A DNA stretch of 47,721 bases from positions 1 through 47,721 of the IMG/VR virus record IMGVR_UViG_3300042556_000968. The stretch is one strand, 5' to 3'. The notes below the pieces were generated by a model, which saw only the letters and a list, made by a program, of their open reading frames with translations, made no database searches and was not told where the DNA came from. Both the position numbers and the translations under genes were made by a program. The number at the start of each line of letters is the position of its first letter. Within the stretch, counting starts at the first letter, position 1. The DNA is from a virus. Positions 30,022 through 40,348 of this stretch are shown here, in pieces.

Positions 30022-33000
30022 TTAACTTAAATTTTTACCCGTTACAAATCCGTAGTATGTAGTTCCACCATTATAAGTATAGAATACCAAAACATCTACA
30101 CCAGCTCCAGTTAATATTGGGGCAGTTCCACCAGCCCAATCTACCGATGCCGGCCATGTTATTGCATATGCTCCAGCATTTACAGCTACTAAAGTAAATC
30201 CAAATGCGTTTGATGCTGGTGGATTACTAAATGTTACTGTTGCGGTTGCATTGAATTGTCTTCTAAAGTTATTAGCGGTTGATAGGTCTAAAGTAGCACT
30301 ACCACCAGCTCCCAAATCACTAAATGTTTCTCTAAATGTTGTTGAACCTACATATGTAGTTGCTGTTACTGCTCCTGTTACATTTACATCGCCAGTTTGA
30401 GTTGTACTTCCTATGATTGTTAAAGTAGAACCATTAAATGTAATATTAGCTTCTACGTTTGCTCCAACAGTTGCTACATCATATGTTAATAAACCATTAT
30501 CAGTATTTCCAGCTATTGGGAATTGAGATGTACCAGACGTTCCAGATGTCATACCTGCTGGCGTTGTACCAGATGTACCAGCTAGCCCAGATGTACCAGA
30601 TGTTCCAAATAATGTACCATCCAATCCAGATGTTCCCGAAGTCATACCAGGAGGTGTTGTACCAGAAGTTCCACTATTCCCAGATGTACCACTACTACCA
30701 AATAAAGTTCCATCTTGTCCAGATGTTCCCGAAGTCATACCAGGAGGAGTTACACCCGATGTACCAGATGTACCAGATATACCTGTACCAGAAGTTCCCG
30801 AAGTACCACTACTTCCAAACATTGTACCATTTACGCCAGATGTTCCCGATGAACCCGTTGTACCAGACGAACCGCTTACTCCAGATGAACCACTTACACC
30901 ACTTGAACCAGAAACACCAGACGTTCCGCTTGTACCACTACTTCCAAACATTGTACCATTAACACCAGATGAACCCGTTGTACCAGATGAACCTGTTGTA
31001 CCTGCTGAACCGGTTGTTCCTGATGTACCGCTACTACCACTTACTCCAGAAGTTCCCGATGTACCAGATGTACCACTACTACCAAAGAAAGTTCCATTAA
31101 GACCAGAAGTTCCCGATGTACCAGATGAACCACCACTACCAGAAGAACCACCGCTACCCGATGTTCCAGATGAACCCGTCGAACCAGATGTACCTGATGT
31201 TCCAGAAGAACCAGAAGTTCCACTACTTCCAAAGAATGTACCATTTAATCCGGAAGTACCTGATGTTCCAGATGTTCCAGACGAACCTCCACTTCCAGAT
31301 GAACCAGCTGAGCCAGATGACCCAGATGAACCACTTTCTCCGCTTGTACCACTACTTCCAAATAATGTACCATCCTGTCCAGATGTACCAGATGTTCCTG
31401 ATGTACCACTTGAACCAGAAGTTCCCGATGTCCCAGATGTTCCAGATGTACCACTACTACCAAATAAAGTTCCGTCTAAACCAGATGTTCCAGACGTTCC
31501 AGCAGAGCCGTTAGTACCAGACGCTCCAGACGTTCCCGATGAACCAGCTGAACCAGATGTTCCACTTTGTCCGCTTGTACCACTACTACCAAATAAAGTT
31601 CCATCTTGTCCAGATGTTCCAGATGTTCCAGATGAACCCGATGTGCCAGAAGTTCCAGCCGAACCAGCTGAGCCAGATGTTCCTGATGTTCCAGACGTTC
31701 CACTACTTCCATTAAATGTACCATCAACACCAGATGTGCCAGACGTTCCACTACTTCCAGAAGTTCCCGAAGTACCTGAAGTTCCAGACGTACCAGATAT
31801 ACCACTTGTTCCACTACTACCAAATAATGTACCATCTTGTCCAGATGTTCCAGATGTTCCAGATGAACCAGCCGTACCATTAGAACCAGAAGTTCCCGAT
31901 GTACCCGATGTTCCTGATGTTCCAGACGTTCCACTACTACCATTAAATGTGCCATCAACACCAGATGTACCAGATGTACCAGATGTACCGCTTGTTCCAG
32001 ATGTACCGCTTGTACCAGATGTTCCCGATGTTCCGGATGAACCGAAGTATGTACCATCTAAACCAGATGTACCGCTTGTACCAGAAGTTCCAGATGAACC
32101 AGTAGAACCAGACGAACCTGCTGAACCAGACGAACCCGCAGAACCTGCTGAGCCAGATGTTCCAGATGTACCATTAGTTCCAGATGTTCCAGAAGTTCCC
32201 GATGAACCAGATGTACCTGCCGAGCCATCAGTTCCAGATGTTCCACTCGTTCCAGATGTTCCGTCCGTACCAGATGTTCCCGATGAACCATTAGTTCCGG
32301 AAGTTCCAGAAGAACCAGAAGTTCCAAATGAACCCGTTGTACCAGCAGAACCATCAGTACCAGATGTTCCAGAAGAACCTGCTGAACCAGAAGTTCCATT
32401 AGTTCCAGAAGTTCCCGATGTACCAGAAGTTCCAGATGTTCCAGAAGAACCCGTTGTACCAGCAGAACCATCAGTACCAGATGTTCCCGAAGTACCACTA
32501 CTTCCAGAAGTTCCCGATGTACCACCACTTCCGCTTGTGCCAGATGTTCCCGAAGTTCCAGATGAACCCGTTGTACCAGCAGAACCATCAGTACCAGATG
32601 TTCCTGAAGTTCCAGATGAACCAGATGAACCAGCCGAACCAGAAGTTCCGGATGTGCCAGAAGTTCCAGATGAACCAGTAGAACCAGATGTACCAGAAGT
32701 TCCAGATGAACCAGCTGAACCAGAAGTTCCCGATGTACCAGAAGTTCCATCTATACCAGACGTACCAGAAGAACCAGCTGAACCAGTTGAACCAGAAGTT
32801 CCTGAAGTTCCACTACTACCAGATGTGCCATCTTCTCCAGACGTACCAGATGTACCAGATGTACCAGATTGTCCATCCGAACCAGATGTACCACTACTAC
32901 CGCTTGTACCACTAGTACCAGAAGTTCCAGATGTTCCAGAAGTTCCCGATGTACCAGATGAACCACCACTACCACCTGTACCAGTAGTACCACCAGAACC

Positions 33001-36000
33001 ACTTGAACCAGAAGAACCAGCAGAACCACCACTACCAGCAGAGCCGGATGAACCAGACGTTCCAGATGTACCAGAAGTTCCAGACGAACCGCTACTACCA
33101 GATGAACCCGTAGAACCAGAAGTTCCAGATGTACCAGACGAACCAGCTGAACCAGAAGTTCCAGATGTACCAGATGTTCCCGATGAACCAGATGATCCTG
33201 ATGTACCTGATGTACCAGAAGAACCGGATGTACCAGATGTTCCAGAAGAACCCGATGTACCAGATGACCCAGATGTTCCAGATGAACCAGTTGACCCAGA
33301 TGTTCCAGATGTTCCCGAAGTTCCACTACTACCACTTGTACCAGACGTTCCAGATGAACCAGAACTTCCAGATGTACCAGAAGAACCAGATGTTCCAGAC
33401 GTACCAGATGAACCAGATGTTCCCGATGTACCACTACTTCCAGATGTGCCAGAAGTTCCAGATGAACCGGATGTACCAGATGTTCCGCTACTTCCAGATG
33501 TACCAGATGAACCAGAAGTTCCTGATGTACCATCTAAACCAGAAGTACCAGATGTTCCGCTACTTCCAGATGAACCAGATGAACCAGATGTTCCAGAAGT
33601 TCCACTACTTCCAGATGAACCAGATGAACCAGTAGTACCACTACTACCACCTGTACCAGAAGAACCAACTGCTGCTGCTATATTTCTTCTTTCTAATCGT
33701 TTTGTTACACTATTCCAAATTACAACTTCTTCCGATGAACCTGTTGGTAAGTTATTTAATTGTATAGAACTATTTGCTATAACCGGTCCAGTTAAAAAAC
33801 TACTACCAGTAACACCCAAGCTACCACTAATTGTAAGTGATGCGTTTATTGTTTGGTCTGTGTTAATTTGTAAGAATGATGATGTATCAGATGATGGAGT
33901 ATTTAATGCAAATAATGCATAAGATGCAGTTCTTGCAAAGGTTATACTATCCATTCCCAAAGGCCCATCAACATCAGATGATGCAACATACGATGCGGTT
34001 AATGATGTTACTCCACCACCACCACCTAATATCGTTACCAATACACCATCCGAACCAGATGATATTACATCAACACCAGAACCAGTAAAATGAATTTTTC
34101 CTACTTGTGCTTTTACTAATGAACTTGTTTGATATATAAATAATTCAGTACCACTACCTACACCTGCGTTTAATGCGTATGATGCGGTTAATGCGTAAGA
34201 AGAACTTACTGCACTAAACACCGCCATTGATGATGTTTGTGAATTTCTTACAAAGTTTTGTAAATCACCTAATGCGGATAATGATGCAGAATCAAATCCA
34301 ACAAGACTATTAGCAGTTCCAGCAACCTGTGCAAATGATGCTGATAATACCGTACCAATAACTCTACCACCTTCTATTGTACCACTAATCAAAGAACCAC
34401 CACTACCAATTACCACATGCCCACTTGTCAATCCACTAAATACAATTTGAATAGTATCATCATCAATTGATTTTATTGTACCTGGTAAAATTTGGTCTTC
34501 CGAACCAGTGGCGTAAACCTGTACCATTGGATATCTAATCCCTAAATTATGTACAATAGTTAAACTACTTACATTATTAAACGATACAGTTTCAGTTAAT
34601 GAAGTTTCAGGTTGAGGAATATAATGTCCTCTATTTTCATCAAATCTCAAAATATCATATTCCGCAGATGCAGTTGGTCCATTTCCTTGATATGTGTATG
34701 TACCCAATAAACCACCACTTACTATTGGAGAATATATTTGAGTACTACCAGTTATAGTTGTTGCTCTTAAATTATCACCAACATAAAGATTTCCCCAAAT
34801 AGATGCGGATGTATTTACAACAAATCCTTTATCAGGTGAAATTGATGCCGTAAATGAGCCCGATTTCATTATAGATGTTTCAAATGCTAAATTAGCAATT
34901 GTAATATTATATAATCCACTACCATCACCAACGAAGGTAGAACCACTTCCGTTCAATATAATATTACCACCAGTTACAAATAATCCGCCACTAACCGCTA
35001 ATGATTGTGATATACTTGCTTTTGTATTTACTACTAAACCCAAATTAGGAGAAATCACAGCTTCAACAGAACCAGATTTAATTCTATCTAATTGCAAATC
35101 TTCCAATGCATTTGCAGGAATGTTAAACAAACCACCACCATCACCTATATAAAGTGCTGCCGTAATTGGTACGTTTACATCTAATTTTGTTGGGTCTATT
35201 ATTGCTCTAGCAGAACCAGATTGTATTTTATCTAATTGTAAATCTTTAAGTGCTGATGCTGGGATATTAAATAATCCCCCACCATCTCCATCATAACGAG
35301 AAGCTGTTATTGAACCACTTATGTAAACTGCTCCACTTACAATTAAACCAGCAGATGATGATGGAACAGTTTGACTTATGTTTACATATGAGTTTACTAA
35401 TAATCCAGTGTTAGGTGCTACCGATGCAGTTACAGAACCAGATGCTATTCTTGGTGCAGCTGCTGCAGCTACATTTGTTAAATTAGAACCATCTCCAAAA
35501 TATGTAAATGCTTGAATACTTCCACTAACTGAAATAGAACCAGTAAATTGAGAACCAATCCCAGAACCAGTTGCTTGTGTTTCTACTTTAAATCCAAAAT
35601 TAGGAGATACGGATGCGGTTACACTTCCACTAGCAATTTTAGGAGATGCTGCAGCTACTACATTTGTAATAAAAGTACCGTCACCAATTAAAAAGTTAGA
35701 TACAATTAATGAACCACTAATTTCAACAGAACCAGTAAATTCAGAACCTATTTCAGAACCAGTCTTTGCAGTTGTTACTACAAATCGTTCACCATCTGCT
35801 ACCGATGCCGTTGCAGAACCACTACCAATAAATGGAGCCGCTGCGGCTTGTACATTTGTAATAAATCTACCATCACCAAATATAAAATCTTTAACAGTTA
35901 ATGAACCACTAATATCAACCGAGCCAGTAATTTGAGCTGCTACTTGTGAACCTGTTTTATCAGTTATTACTCTAAATCCATAATCAGGAGAAACAGATGC

Positions 36001-39000
36001 TGTTACTGAACCAGATTTAATTTCGGTTGAAACTAATGCATCTTCGGTTAATGCTGAACGAGGTATATTTCTTAAATAAGTACCATCTGAATATAAGAAT
36101 GAAGATGATGCAATATACACACCCCCACTTACGTCATTTATAAATAAACTTCCACTAACATCAATAGAACCAGTAAATTGAGAACCAATTTGTGTAGTAA
36201 AATATCCGTTCTCATCAATTGAAGATGTAAATGGAGTAATAACTCTAAATCCATAATCAGGAGAAACTGATGCTGTTACTGAACCAGATTTAATTTCAGC
36301 TGATATTAATGCATCTTCGGTTAATGCTGCTCTAGGAATTTGTCTTAAGTAAGTACCTACGGCATATAAGAATGAAGATGAATCAATTCTAATACTTCCA
36401 CTAAAATCAGAACCACTCTCAAATGATTCTACTCTAAATCCAAAATCAGGAGATACAGATGCACTTACACTACCACTTGCAATACGGAATACTTCTTCCG
36501 ATAATGCTGAACGAGGTATATCAAATAAACCTTTACCACTACCGCTAAATACAGATGCTGTTACTACTCCAACTACTTTTGTATCACCAATTAATGTTAT
36601 TTCAGCTGGTACATACAATGCATCTACTACATCGATTGTACCTGCCATTGATAAATGTAATTGACAGTTGTAATATAATGTATCAGGTGCACTTCCTGAA
36701 ACTAAAAATGTTATTACACCAGTGTCTTCACCATTATTAGTTACCCAATAATCATATGAGTTTCCAGTACCAGTACCAGGTGTTTCTTTAATCCAAAACG
36801 GATGTCCACTAGCATTAACATTAAAAGTATATTCTACATTTCTAACTAAAGTTAATGTTGGATTCGAACCACTTACTAATTTATTACTTATATTATAAAG
36901 ACCACTACCCTCATTTGTTACAATAAATACAGTATCTATATCAGAATTAGGCATTGCTCTTGCTGATGATGATACAATAAGGCTACCACTAATTGTAGAA
37001 TATGAATTTACTACAAATCCAGTATTAGGTGCTACCGATGCGGTTACACTACCACTAGCTATAAGCGTAGAAAGTAATGCATCCGGTGTTAAAGCTGAAC
37101 GAGGTATGTTTCTTAAATAAGTACCTTCTCCATAGTATGCGGATGATGATGCTAATATTAAAGAGCCAGATGTTGCTATTATTTCTAAACTACCACTAAT
37201 TGAAACACTACCAGTAAATTCAGAACCACTTATTTGTGATTGTACTCTAAATCCAAAATTTGGAGATACCGATGCGGTTACTGAACCTGATTTGATTTCT
37301 GTTGCTGTAAGTGCATCATCATTTAAGGCAGAACGAGGGATGTTTAATAATCCAGCACCACTACCACTAAAGAATGAACCAGTTGCAACTCTAATAAATC
37401 CACCAGTTACAAATAACGAACCAGTAAACTGAGAACCACTTAGTGTAGATACTACTTTAAATCCATCTTCAGGTGATACCGATGCCGTTACACTACCACT
37501 TACAATTCTAAATAATTCTTGCGAAAGTGCTGAGAATGGTATATTTGTTAATCCAGCACCACTACCACTAAATACAGAAGCTGATACTGAACCATAGAAT
37601 CTAGATGTTGCTGTAAATACTTCAAATCCCCTATTTGGAGAAACTGATGCTGTTGCCGAACCACTAAATATTTTTGATGTATCTAAATCCGAAAGAGCTG
37701 CTACAGGTATATCAAATAATTCTCTACCACTACCACTAAACGAGCCAGACATTAAACGGATTCCGTTATTAGCAAATATACTTCCACTAAATCTAGAACC
37801 TAATAAAGATGATTTTACATCAAATCCAACATTAGGTGATACCGATGCTGTTACAGAACCAGATGCTATAAATGTTGTTAATAGTGCATCCGGAGTTAAT
37901 GCAGTTCTAGGAATATCAAATAACCTAGCACCACTACCAGAGAAAGATGAACCAGAACTAATTTCAACGCTTCCAGAAACTCTAATACTTCCAGTAAATT
38001 CAGAACCAATAGTAGTAGCTTCAACTCTAAAACCTCTGTTTATATCCACAGATGCTGTTATAGACCCAGTTGTTATTCTAGTTGCTACTTGCGGTGGAAC
38101 AGTTATATTAATTAATCTACTACCATCTCCAATAAAGAATGATGCGGTTACACTACCACTTACTGCAACTGAACCAGTAAACTGAGAACCTATTTCAGAA
38201 CCAGTTACTGATGTTTCTACTTTAAATCCAACAATTGGAGATACAGAAGCTGTTACACTACCACTTGCTATTCTAAACGAATCGCCGGTGAAAGCTGAAC
38301 GAGGAATATTGTATAAACCACTACCATCACCTTGAATAAACGATGAACTTATTGAACCTGTAAACTCTCTTGCTCTTACAACATCTTTTACATTTAAACT
38401 TCCACTAATAACTTCATCACCATATATAAGAACACCACTATCTCTCTGAACTATTGCATCAACTATATTAATAGTACCAACCATAGCTGAATGCAATTGG
38501 CACTGATAATATAACATCGATGGTGCGTTTGCAGGAACTGCGAATGTTATAACTCCTACATCATCTCCATTATTAGTTACGCCTGTTGTATATTGATTTC
38601 CAGTACCAGTACCAGGTGCTGTTTTTATATAAAATGGATGACCCGATGCGTTTAAATTAAATGTATATGTTATACCTCTTACTAAAGTTAAAGTAGGATT
38701 GTTACCTTCAGCTGCTCCACTAAAAGTATAAAAATTAACTCCAGTATTAGTTACATTAAATACAGTTTGAATTGATTGGGAAGGTAAGTATTTTACAGAT
38801 GCGGATACTATCATACTTCCAGTAAATGAAGAAAATATATTTACCTCCAATCCGTTATTTGGAGAAATTGATGCTGTTGCCGAACCACTTCTAATTCTTG
38901 TAAGGTCTAAATCTCTAAGAGCGGAAACGGGTATATCAAATAATCTAGCTCCACTTCCAGAGAAAGATGAACCGGATACTATTTCAATACCTCTAGCTCC

Positions 39001-40281
39001 ACTTACAAAAAGAGAACCAGTAAATTGCGAACCACTTTGAAATGATTCTACTCTAAATCCAAAATCAGGAGAAGTTGAAGCTGTTACACTACCACTTCCT
39101 ATTAATGTTGCTACTAACGCATCAGGAGTTAAAGCTGAACGAGGTATGTTAAATAATTTCTCACCACTACCACTATAATACGCACCCACACCTAATTCTA
39201 TATTTCCAGTAACAAACAAGCTACCAGTTATTTGAGAACCGACTGTAGATGATTGTACTCTAAAACCAAAGTTAGGAGATGCTGATGCTGTAACACTACC
39301 ACTTGCAATTCTAAATACTTCTTGTGATAATGCAGAAATAGGAATATCAAATAATCCTTTACCAGAACCAGAATACATTGAGGCGGTAATGGTTGTATTT
39401 ACCACCAATCCTCTATTTGGAGAAATTGATGCTGTTGCTGAACCACTAGCTATTCTATTTGATACTAATGATTCAATATTAAGCGCCGATAACGGGATGT
39501 TAAACAACCCAGCACCACTACCACTAAAGAATCCACTACCAGATGGTATTACAACGTTTCCACTTACAAAAAGAGAACCAGTGAAAGTAGAACCACTAGC
39601 TATTGATGTTACAACAAATCCCGTATTTGGTGATACCGATGCGGTTACACTACCACTAGCTAATTTTGTTGCTTCTGGTAAATTAAATAAATTTCTACCG
39701 TCTCCAAAAAACGAACCAGTAAAAGAACCACTAAATGATGAACCAGTAACAGTATTAACTATTAATTCCGATTGTATTTGTACAGAACCAGTAAACTCTT
39801 GCTTATCATTTTCTGCATCACCAAAAATATTTGAACCAGATGAATAAATTACAGAAGATGAAATTATATTTACAATTAGTTGGTCAGCTATAATTGACTG
39901 AGATACATATAAATTACCTAAAATGGTAGTATCTACATTTATTTGCAATCCTCTATCAGGAGAAATCGATGCTGTTGCCGAACCACTTGATATTTGTGGA
40001 GATACATCAGCTTTTACACCTGTTAAATTAGAACCATCTCCTTGAAATGAACCAGAAAAAGAACCTGAAATTTGGTCTAAACTAATTGTTCTTGCAAATC
40101 CTCTATTACCATCACTATCAGAAACTACTAACGCAGGATTTGTTAATAATGACGCAGAAAAATCAGGAACCCCTAAATTTGGTTCAACTTGAGATAAATC
40201 AATAAATTGATATCTGTCTGCCGTTACATTTTTCGGGCTTACTACCCTTACCCTACCCGTTAATAGATTACTAATTGCCAT
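30022..40281 (-). CDS. giant modular tail fibre (3419 residues)
   Basis: About residues 60-1830 consist of some 22 beta modules, each with a variant of SGSVTASVSPNFGFRV, then FTGSLFVSG and GSGAGLFNIPRSAL. Two cupredoxin-like domains interrupt this array: one with His548, Cys594, His597, Met600, the other with His1160, Cys1206, His1209, Met1212. Residues 1830-2205 are beta-rich with Ala/Ser-rich segments. About 2207-3252 is a collagen-like Gly-Thr/Ser-Ser shaft broken by 13 copies of a GxDGTLFGSSG-type interruption. The C-terminal domain (about 3253-3419) includes TATVTFSNPP, ITWPASVDWAGGTAP and DVLVFYTYNGGTTYYG, a known fibre-end fold in marine phages. There is no S74 domain. It shares its early module with fibre 1. 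Confidence 0.88.
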   Translation of the reverse strand: MAISNLLTGRVRVVSPKNVTADRYQFIDLSQVEPNLGVPDFSASLLTNPALVVSDSDGNRGFARTISLDQISGSFSGSFQGDGSNLTGVKADVSPQISSGSATASISPDRGLQINVDTTILGNLYVSQSIIADQLIVNIISSSVIYSSGSNIFGDAENDKQEFTGSVQIQSELIVNTVTGSSFSGSFTGSFFGDGRNLFNLPEATKLASGSVTASVSPNTGFVVTSIASGSTFTGSLFVSGNVVIPSGSGFFSGSGAGLFNIPLSALNIESLVSNRIASGSATASISPNRGLVVNTTITASMYSGSGKGLFDIPISALSQEVFRIASGSVTASASPNFGFRVQSSTVGSQITGSLFVTGNIELGVGAYYSGSGEKLFNIPRSALTPDALVATLIGSGSVTASTSPDFGFRVESFQSGSQFTGSLFVSGARGIEIVSGSSFSGSGARLFDIPVSALRDLDLTRIRSGSATASISPNNGLEVNIFSSFTGSMIVSASVKYLPSQSIQTVFNVTNTGVNFYTFSGAAEGNNPTLTLVRGITYTFNLNASGHPFYIKTAPGTGTGNQYTTGVTNNGDDVGVITFAVPANAPSMLYYQCQLHSAMVGTINIVDAIVQRDSGVLIYGDEVISGSLNVKDVVRAREFTGSISSSFIQGDGSGLYNIPRSAFTGDSFRIASGSVTASVSPIVGFKVETSVTGSEIGSQFTGSVAVSGSVTASFFIGDGSRLINITVPPQVATRITTGSITASVDINRGFRVEATTIGSEFTGSIRVSGSVEISSGSSFSGSGARLFDIPRTALTPDALLTTFIASGSVTASVSPNVGFDVKSSLLGSRFSGSIFANNGIRLMSGSFSGSGRELFDIPVAALSDLDTSKIFSGSATASVSPNRGFEVFTATSRFYGSVSASVFSGSGAGLTNIPFSALSQELFRIVSGSVTASVSPEDGFKVVSTLSGSQFTGSLFVTGGFIRVATGSFFSGSGAGLLNIPRSALNDDALTATEIKSGSVTASVSPNFGFRVQSQISGSEFTGSVSISGSLEIIATSGSLILASSSAYYGEGTYLRNIPRSALTPDALLSTLIASGSVTASVAPNTGFVVNSYSTISGSLIVSSSARAMPNSDIDTVFIVTNEGSGLYNISNKLVSGSNPTLTLVRNVEYTFNVNASGHPFWIKETPGTGTGNSYDYWVTNNGEDTGVITFLVSGSAPDTLYYNCQLHLSMAGTIDVVDALYVPAEITLIGDTKVVGVVTASVFSGSGKGLFDIPRSALSEEVFRIASGSVSASVSPDFGFRVESFESGSDFSGSIRIDSSSFLYAVGTYLRQIPRAALTEDALISAEIKSGSVTASVSPDYGFRVITPFTSSIDENGYFTTQIGSQFTGSIDVSGSLFINDVSGGVYIASSSFLYSDGTYLRNIPRSALTEDALVSTEIKSGSVTASVSPDYGFRVITDKTGSQVAAQITGSVDISGSLTVKDFIFGDGRFITNVQAAAAPFIGSGSATASVADGERFVVTTAKTGSEIGSEFTGSVEISGSLIVSNFLIGDGTFITNVVAAASPKIASGSVTASVSPNFGFKVETQATGSGIGSQFTGSISVSGSIQAFTYFGDGSNLTNVAAAAAPRIASGSVTASVAPNTGLLVNSYVNISQTVPSSSAGLIVSGAVYISGSITASRYDGDGGGLFNIPASALKDLQLDKIQSGSARAIIDPTKLDVNVPITAALYIGDGGGLFNIPANALEDLQLDRIKSGSVEAVISPNLGLVVNTKASISQSLAVSGGLFVTGGNIILNGSGSTFVGDGSGLYNITIANLAFETSIMKSGSFTASISPDKGFVVNTSASIWGNLYVGDNLRATTITGSTQIYSPIVSGGLLGTYTYQGNGPTASAEYDILRFDENRGHYIPQPETSLTETVSFNNVSSLTIVHNLGIRYPMVQVYATGSEDQILPGTIKSIDDDTIQIVFSGLTSGHVVIGSGGSLISGTIEGGRVIGTVLSASFAQVAGTANSLVGFDSASLSALGDLQNFVRNSQTSSMAVFSAVSSSYALTASYALNAGVGSGTELFIYQTSSLVKAQVGKIHFTGSGVDVISSGSDGVLVTILGGGGGVTSLTASYVASSDVDGPLGMDSITFARTASYALFALNTPSSDTSSFLQINTDQTINASLTISGSLGVTGSSFLTGPVIANSSIQLNNLPTGSSEEVVIWNSVTKRLERRNIAAAVGSSGTGGSSGTTGSSGSSGSSGTSGTSGSSGSSGSSGTSGTSGLDGTSGTSGSSGTSGSSGTSGTSGSSGTSGTSGSSGTSGTSGSSGTSGTSGSSGTSGSSGSSGTSGTSGSSGTSGTSGTSGSTGSSGTSGSSGTSGSSGTSGTSGSSGTSGTSGSSGSSGTSGTSGTSGSAGSSGTSGTSGSTGSSGSSGSSGTSGTSGTSGSSGSAGSGGSAGSSGSSGSGGTTGTGGSGGSSGTSGTSGTSGTSGTSGTSGSSGTSGSDGQSGTSGTSGTSGEDGTSGSSGTSGTSGSTGSAGSSGTSGIDGTSGTSGTSGSAGSSGTSGTSGSTGSSGTSGTSGTSGSAGSSGSSGTSGTSGTDGSAGTTGSSGTSGTSGTSGSGGTSGTSGSSGTSGTSGTDGSAGTTGSSGTSGTSGTSGTSGTNGTSGSAGSSGTSGTDGSAGTTGSFGTSGSSGTSGTNGSSGTSGTDGTSGTSGTSGTDGSAGTSGSSGTSGTSGTNGTSGTSGSAGSAGSSGSAGSSGSTGSSGTSGTSGTSGLDGTYFGSSGTSGTSGTSGTSGTSGTSGTSGTSGVDGTFNGSSGTSGTSGTSGTSGTSGSNGTAGSSGTSGTSGQDGTLFGSSGTSGISGTSGTSGTSGTSGSSGTSGTSGVDGTFNGSSGTSGTSGTSGSAGSAGTSGTSGSSGTSGTSGQDGTLFGSSGTSGQSGTSGSAGSSGTSGASGTNGSAGTSGTSGLDGTLFGSSGTSGTSGTSGTSGSSGTSGTSGTSGQDGTLFGSSGTSGESGSSGSSGSAGSSGSGGSSGTSGTSGTSGLNGTFFGSSGTSGSSGTSGTSGSTGSSGTSGSGGSSGSGGSSGTSGTSGLNGTFFGSSGTSGTSGTSGVSGSSGTSGTTGSAGTTGSSGTTGSSGVNGTMFGSSGTSGTSGVSGSSGVSGSSGVSGSSGTTGSSGTSGVNGTMFGSSGTSGTSGTGISGTSGTSGVTPPGMTSGTSGQDGTLFGSSGTSGNSGTSGTTPPGMTSGTSGLDGTLFGTSGTSGLAGTSGTTPAGMTSGTSGTSQFPIAGNTDNGLLTYDVATVGANVEANITFNGSTLTIIGSTTQTGDVNVTGAVTATTYVGSTTFRETFSDLGAGGSATLDLSTANNFRRQFNATATVTFSNPPASNAFGFTLVAVNAGAYAITWPASVDWAGGTAPILTGAGVDVLVFYTYNGGTTYYGFVTGKNLS
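30525..33660 (-). repeat. collagen-like coding repeat with periodic register shifts (fibre 2)
   Basis: About 1045 residues, mostly GTS and GSS triplets. Unlike fibre 1 it carries 13 interruptions of the form G-(L/V/Q)-(D/N)-G-T-x-(F/N)-G-S-S-G, in which two glycines are four apart, shifting the Gly register by one, and three T-P-(P/A)-G-M-T segments near the C-terminal end. Antisense frames here are long only because the repeat lacks stops. Confidence 0.88.
34800..40100 (-). repeat. array of about 22 beta modules in fibre 2
   Basis: Coding repeats of roughly 60-100 residues with the recurring core ATASVSPxxGFRV and the elements FTGSLFVSG and LxNIPRSAL. The copies are diverged in DNA but obviously related, showing growth by duplication. 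Two cupredoxin-like domains are inserted near 38460-38760 and 36620-36920. Confidence 0.85.
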
Positions 40282-40301
40282 GCGTTACTTTCCAGCTTTG
40301 T

Positions 40302-40331
40302 TATAAATATAGAGAATCCCTTATAAATATC
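40302..40331 (-). promoter_or_regulatory. two late-type promoter motifs before the giant fibre
   Basis: Two copies on the minus strand, TATATTTATA at 40311-40302 and GATATTTATA at 40331-40322, 21 and 41 bases before the ATG at 40281. This is the only site with a tandem pair. Confidence 0.6.
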
Positions 40332-40348
40332 AATCAATGATATTATTG

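Noticed and set aside
25836-33660. Short direct repeats reminiscent of a CRISPR array or tandem satellite
   Set aside because: The repeat period is a multiple of three, third positions vary and the frame is kept throughout, so this is coding repetition of collagen-like triplets with no spacers.
31643-33922. Long plus-strand open frame of 759 codons, Pro/Asp/Val/Glu-rich
   Set aside because: Antisense image of the second collagen-like shaft, for the same reason; no promoter or start signal on the plus strand.
29118-40281. Diversity-generating retroelement acting on a fibre gene
   Set aside because: No reverse transcriptase, template repeat or adenine-biased variable repeat pair is visible in the window.
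1169-40331. TATAAATA on the plus strand as T4-type late promoters firing rightward
   Set aside because: All accepted genes run leftward and the motif sits at a fixed distance before leftward start codons; rightward firing would only give antisense RNA. The motif is read as TATATTTATA on the minus strand.
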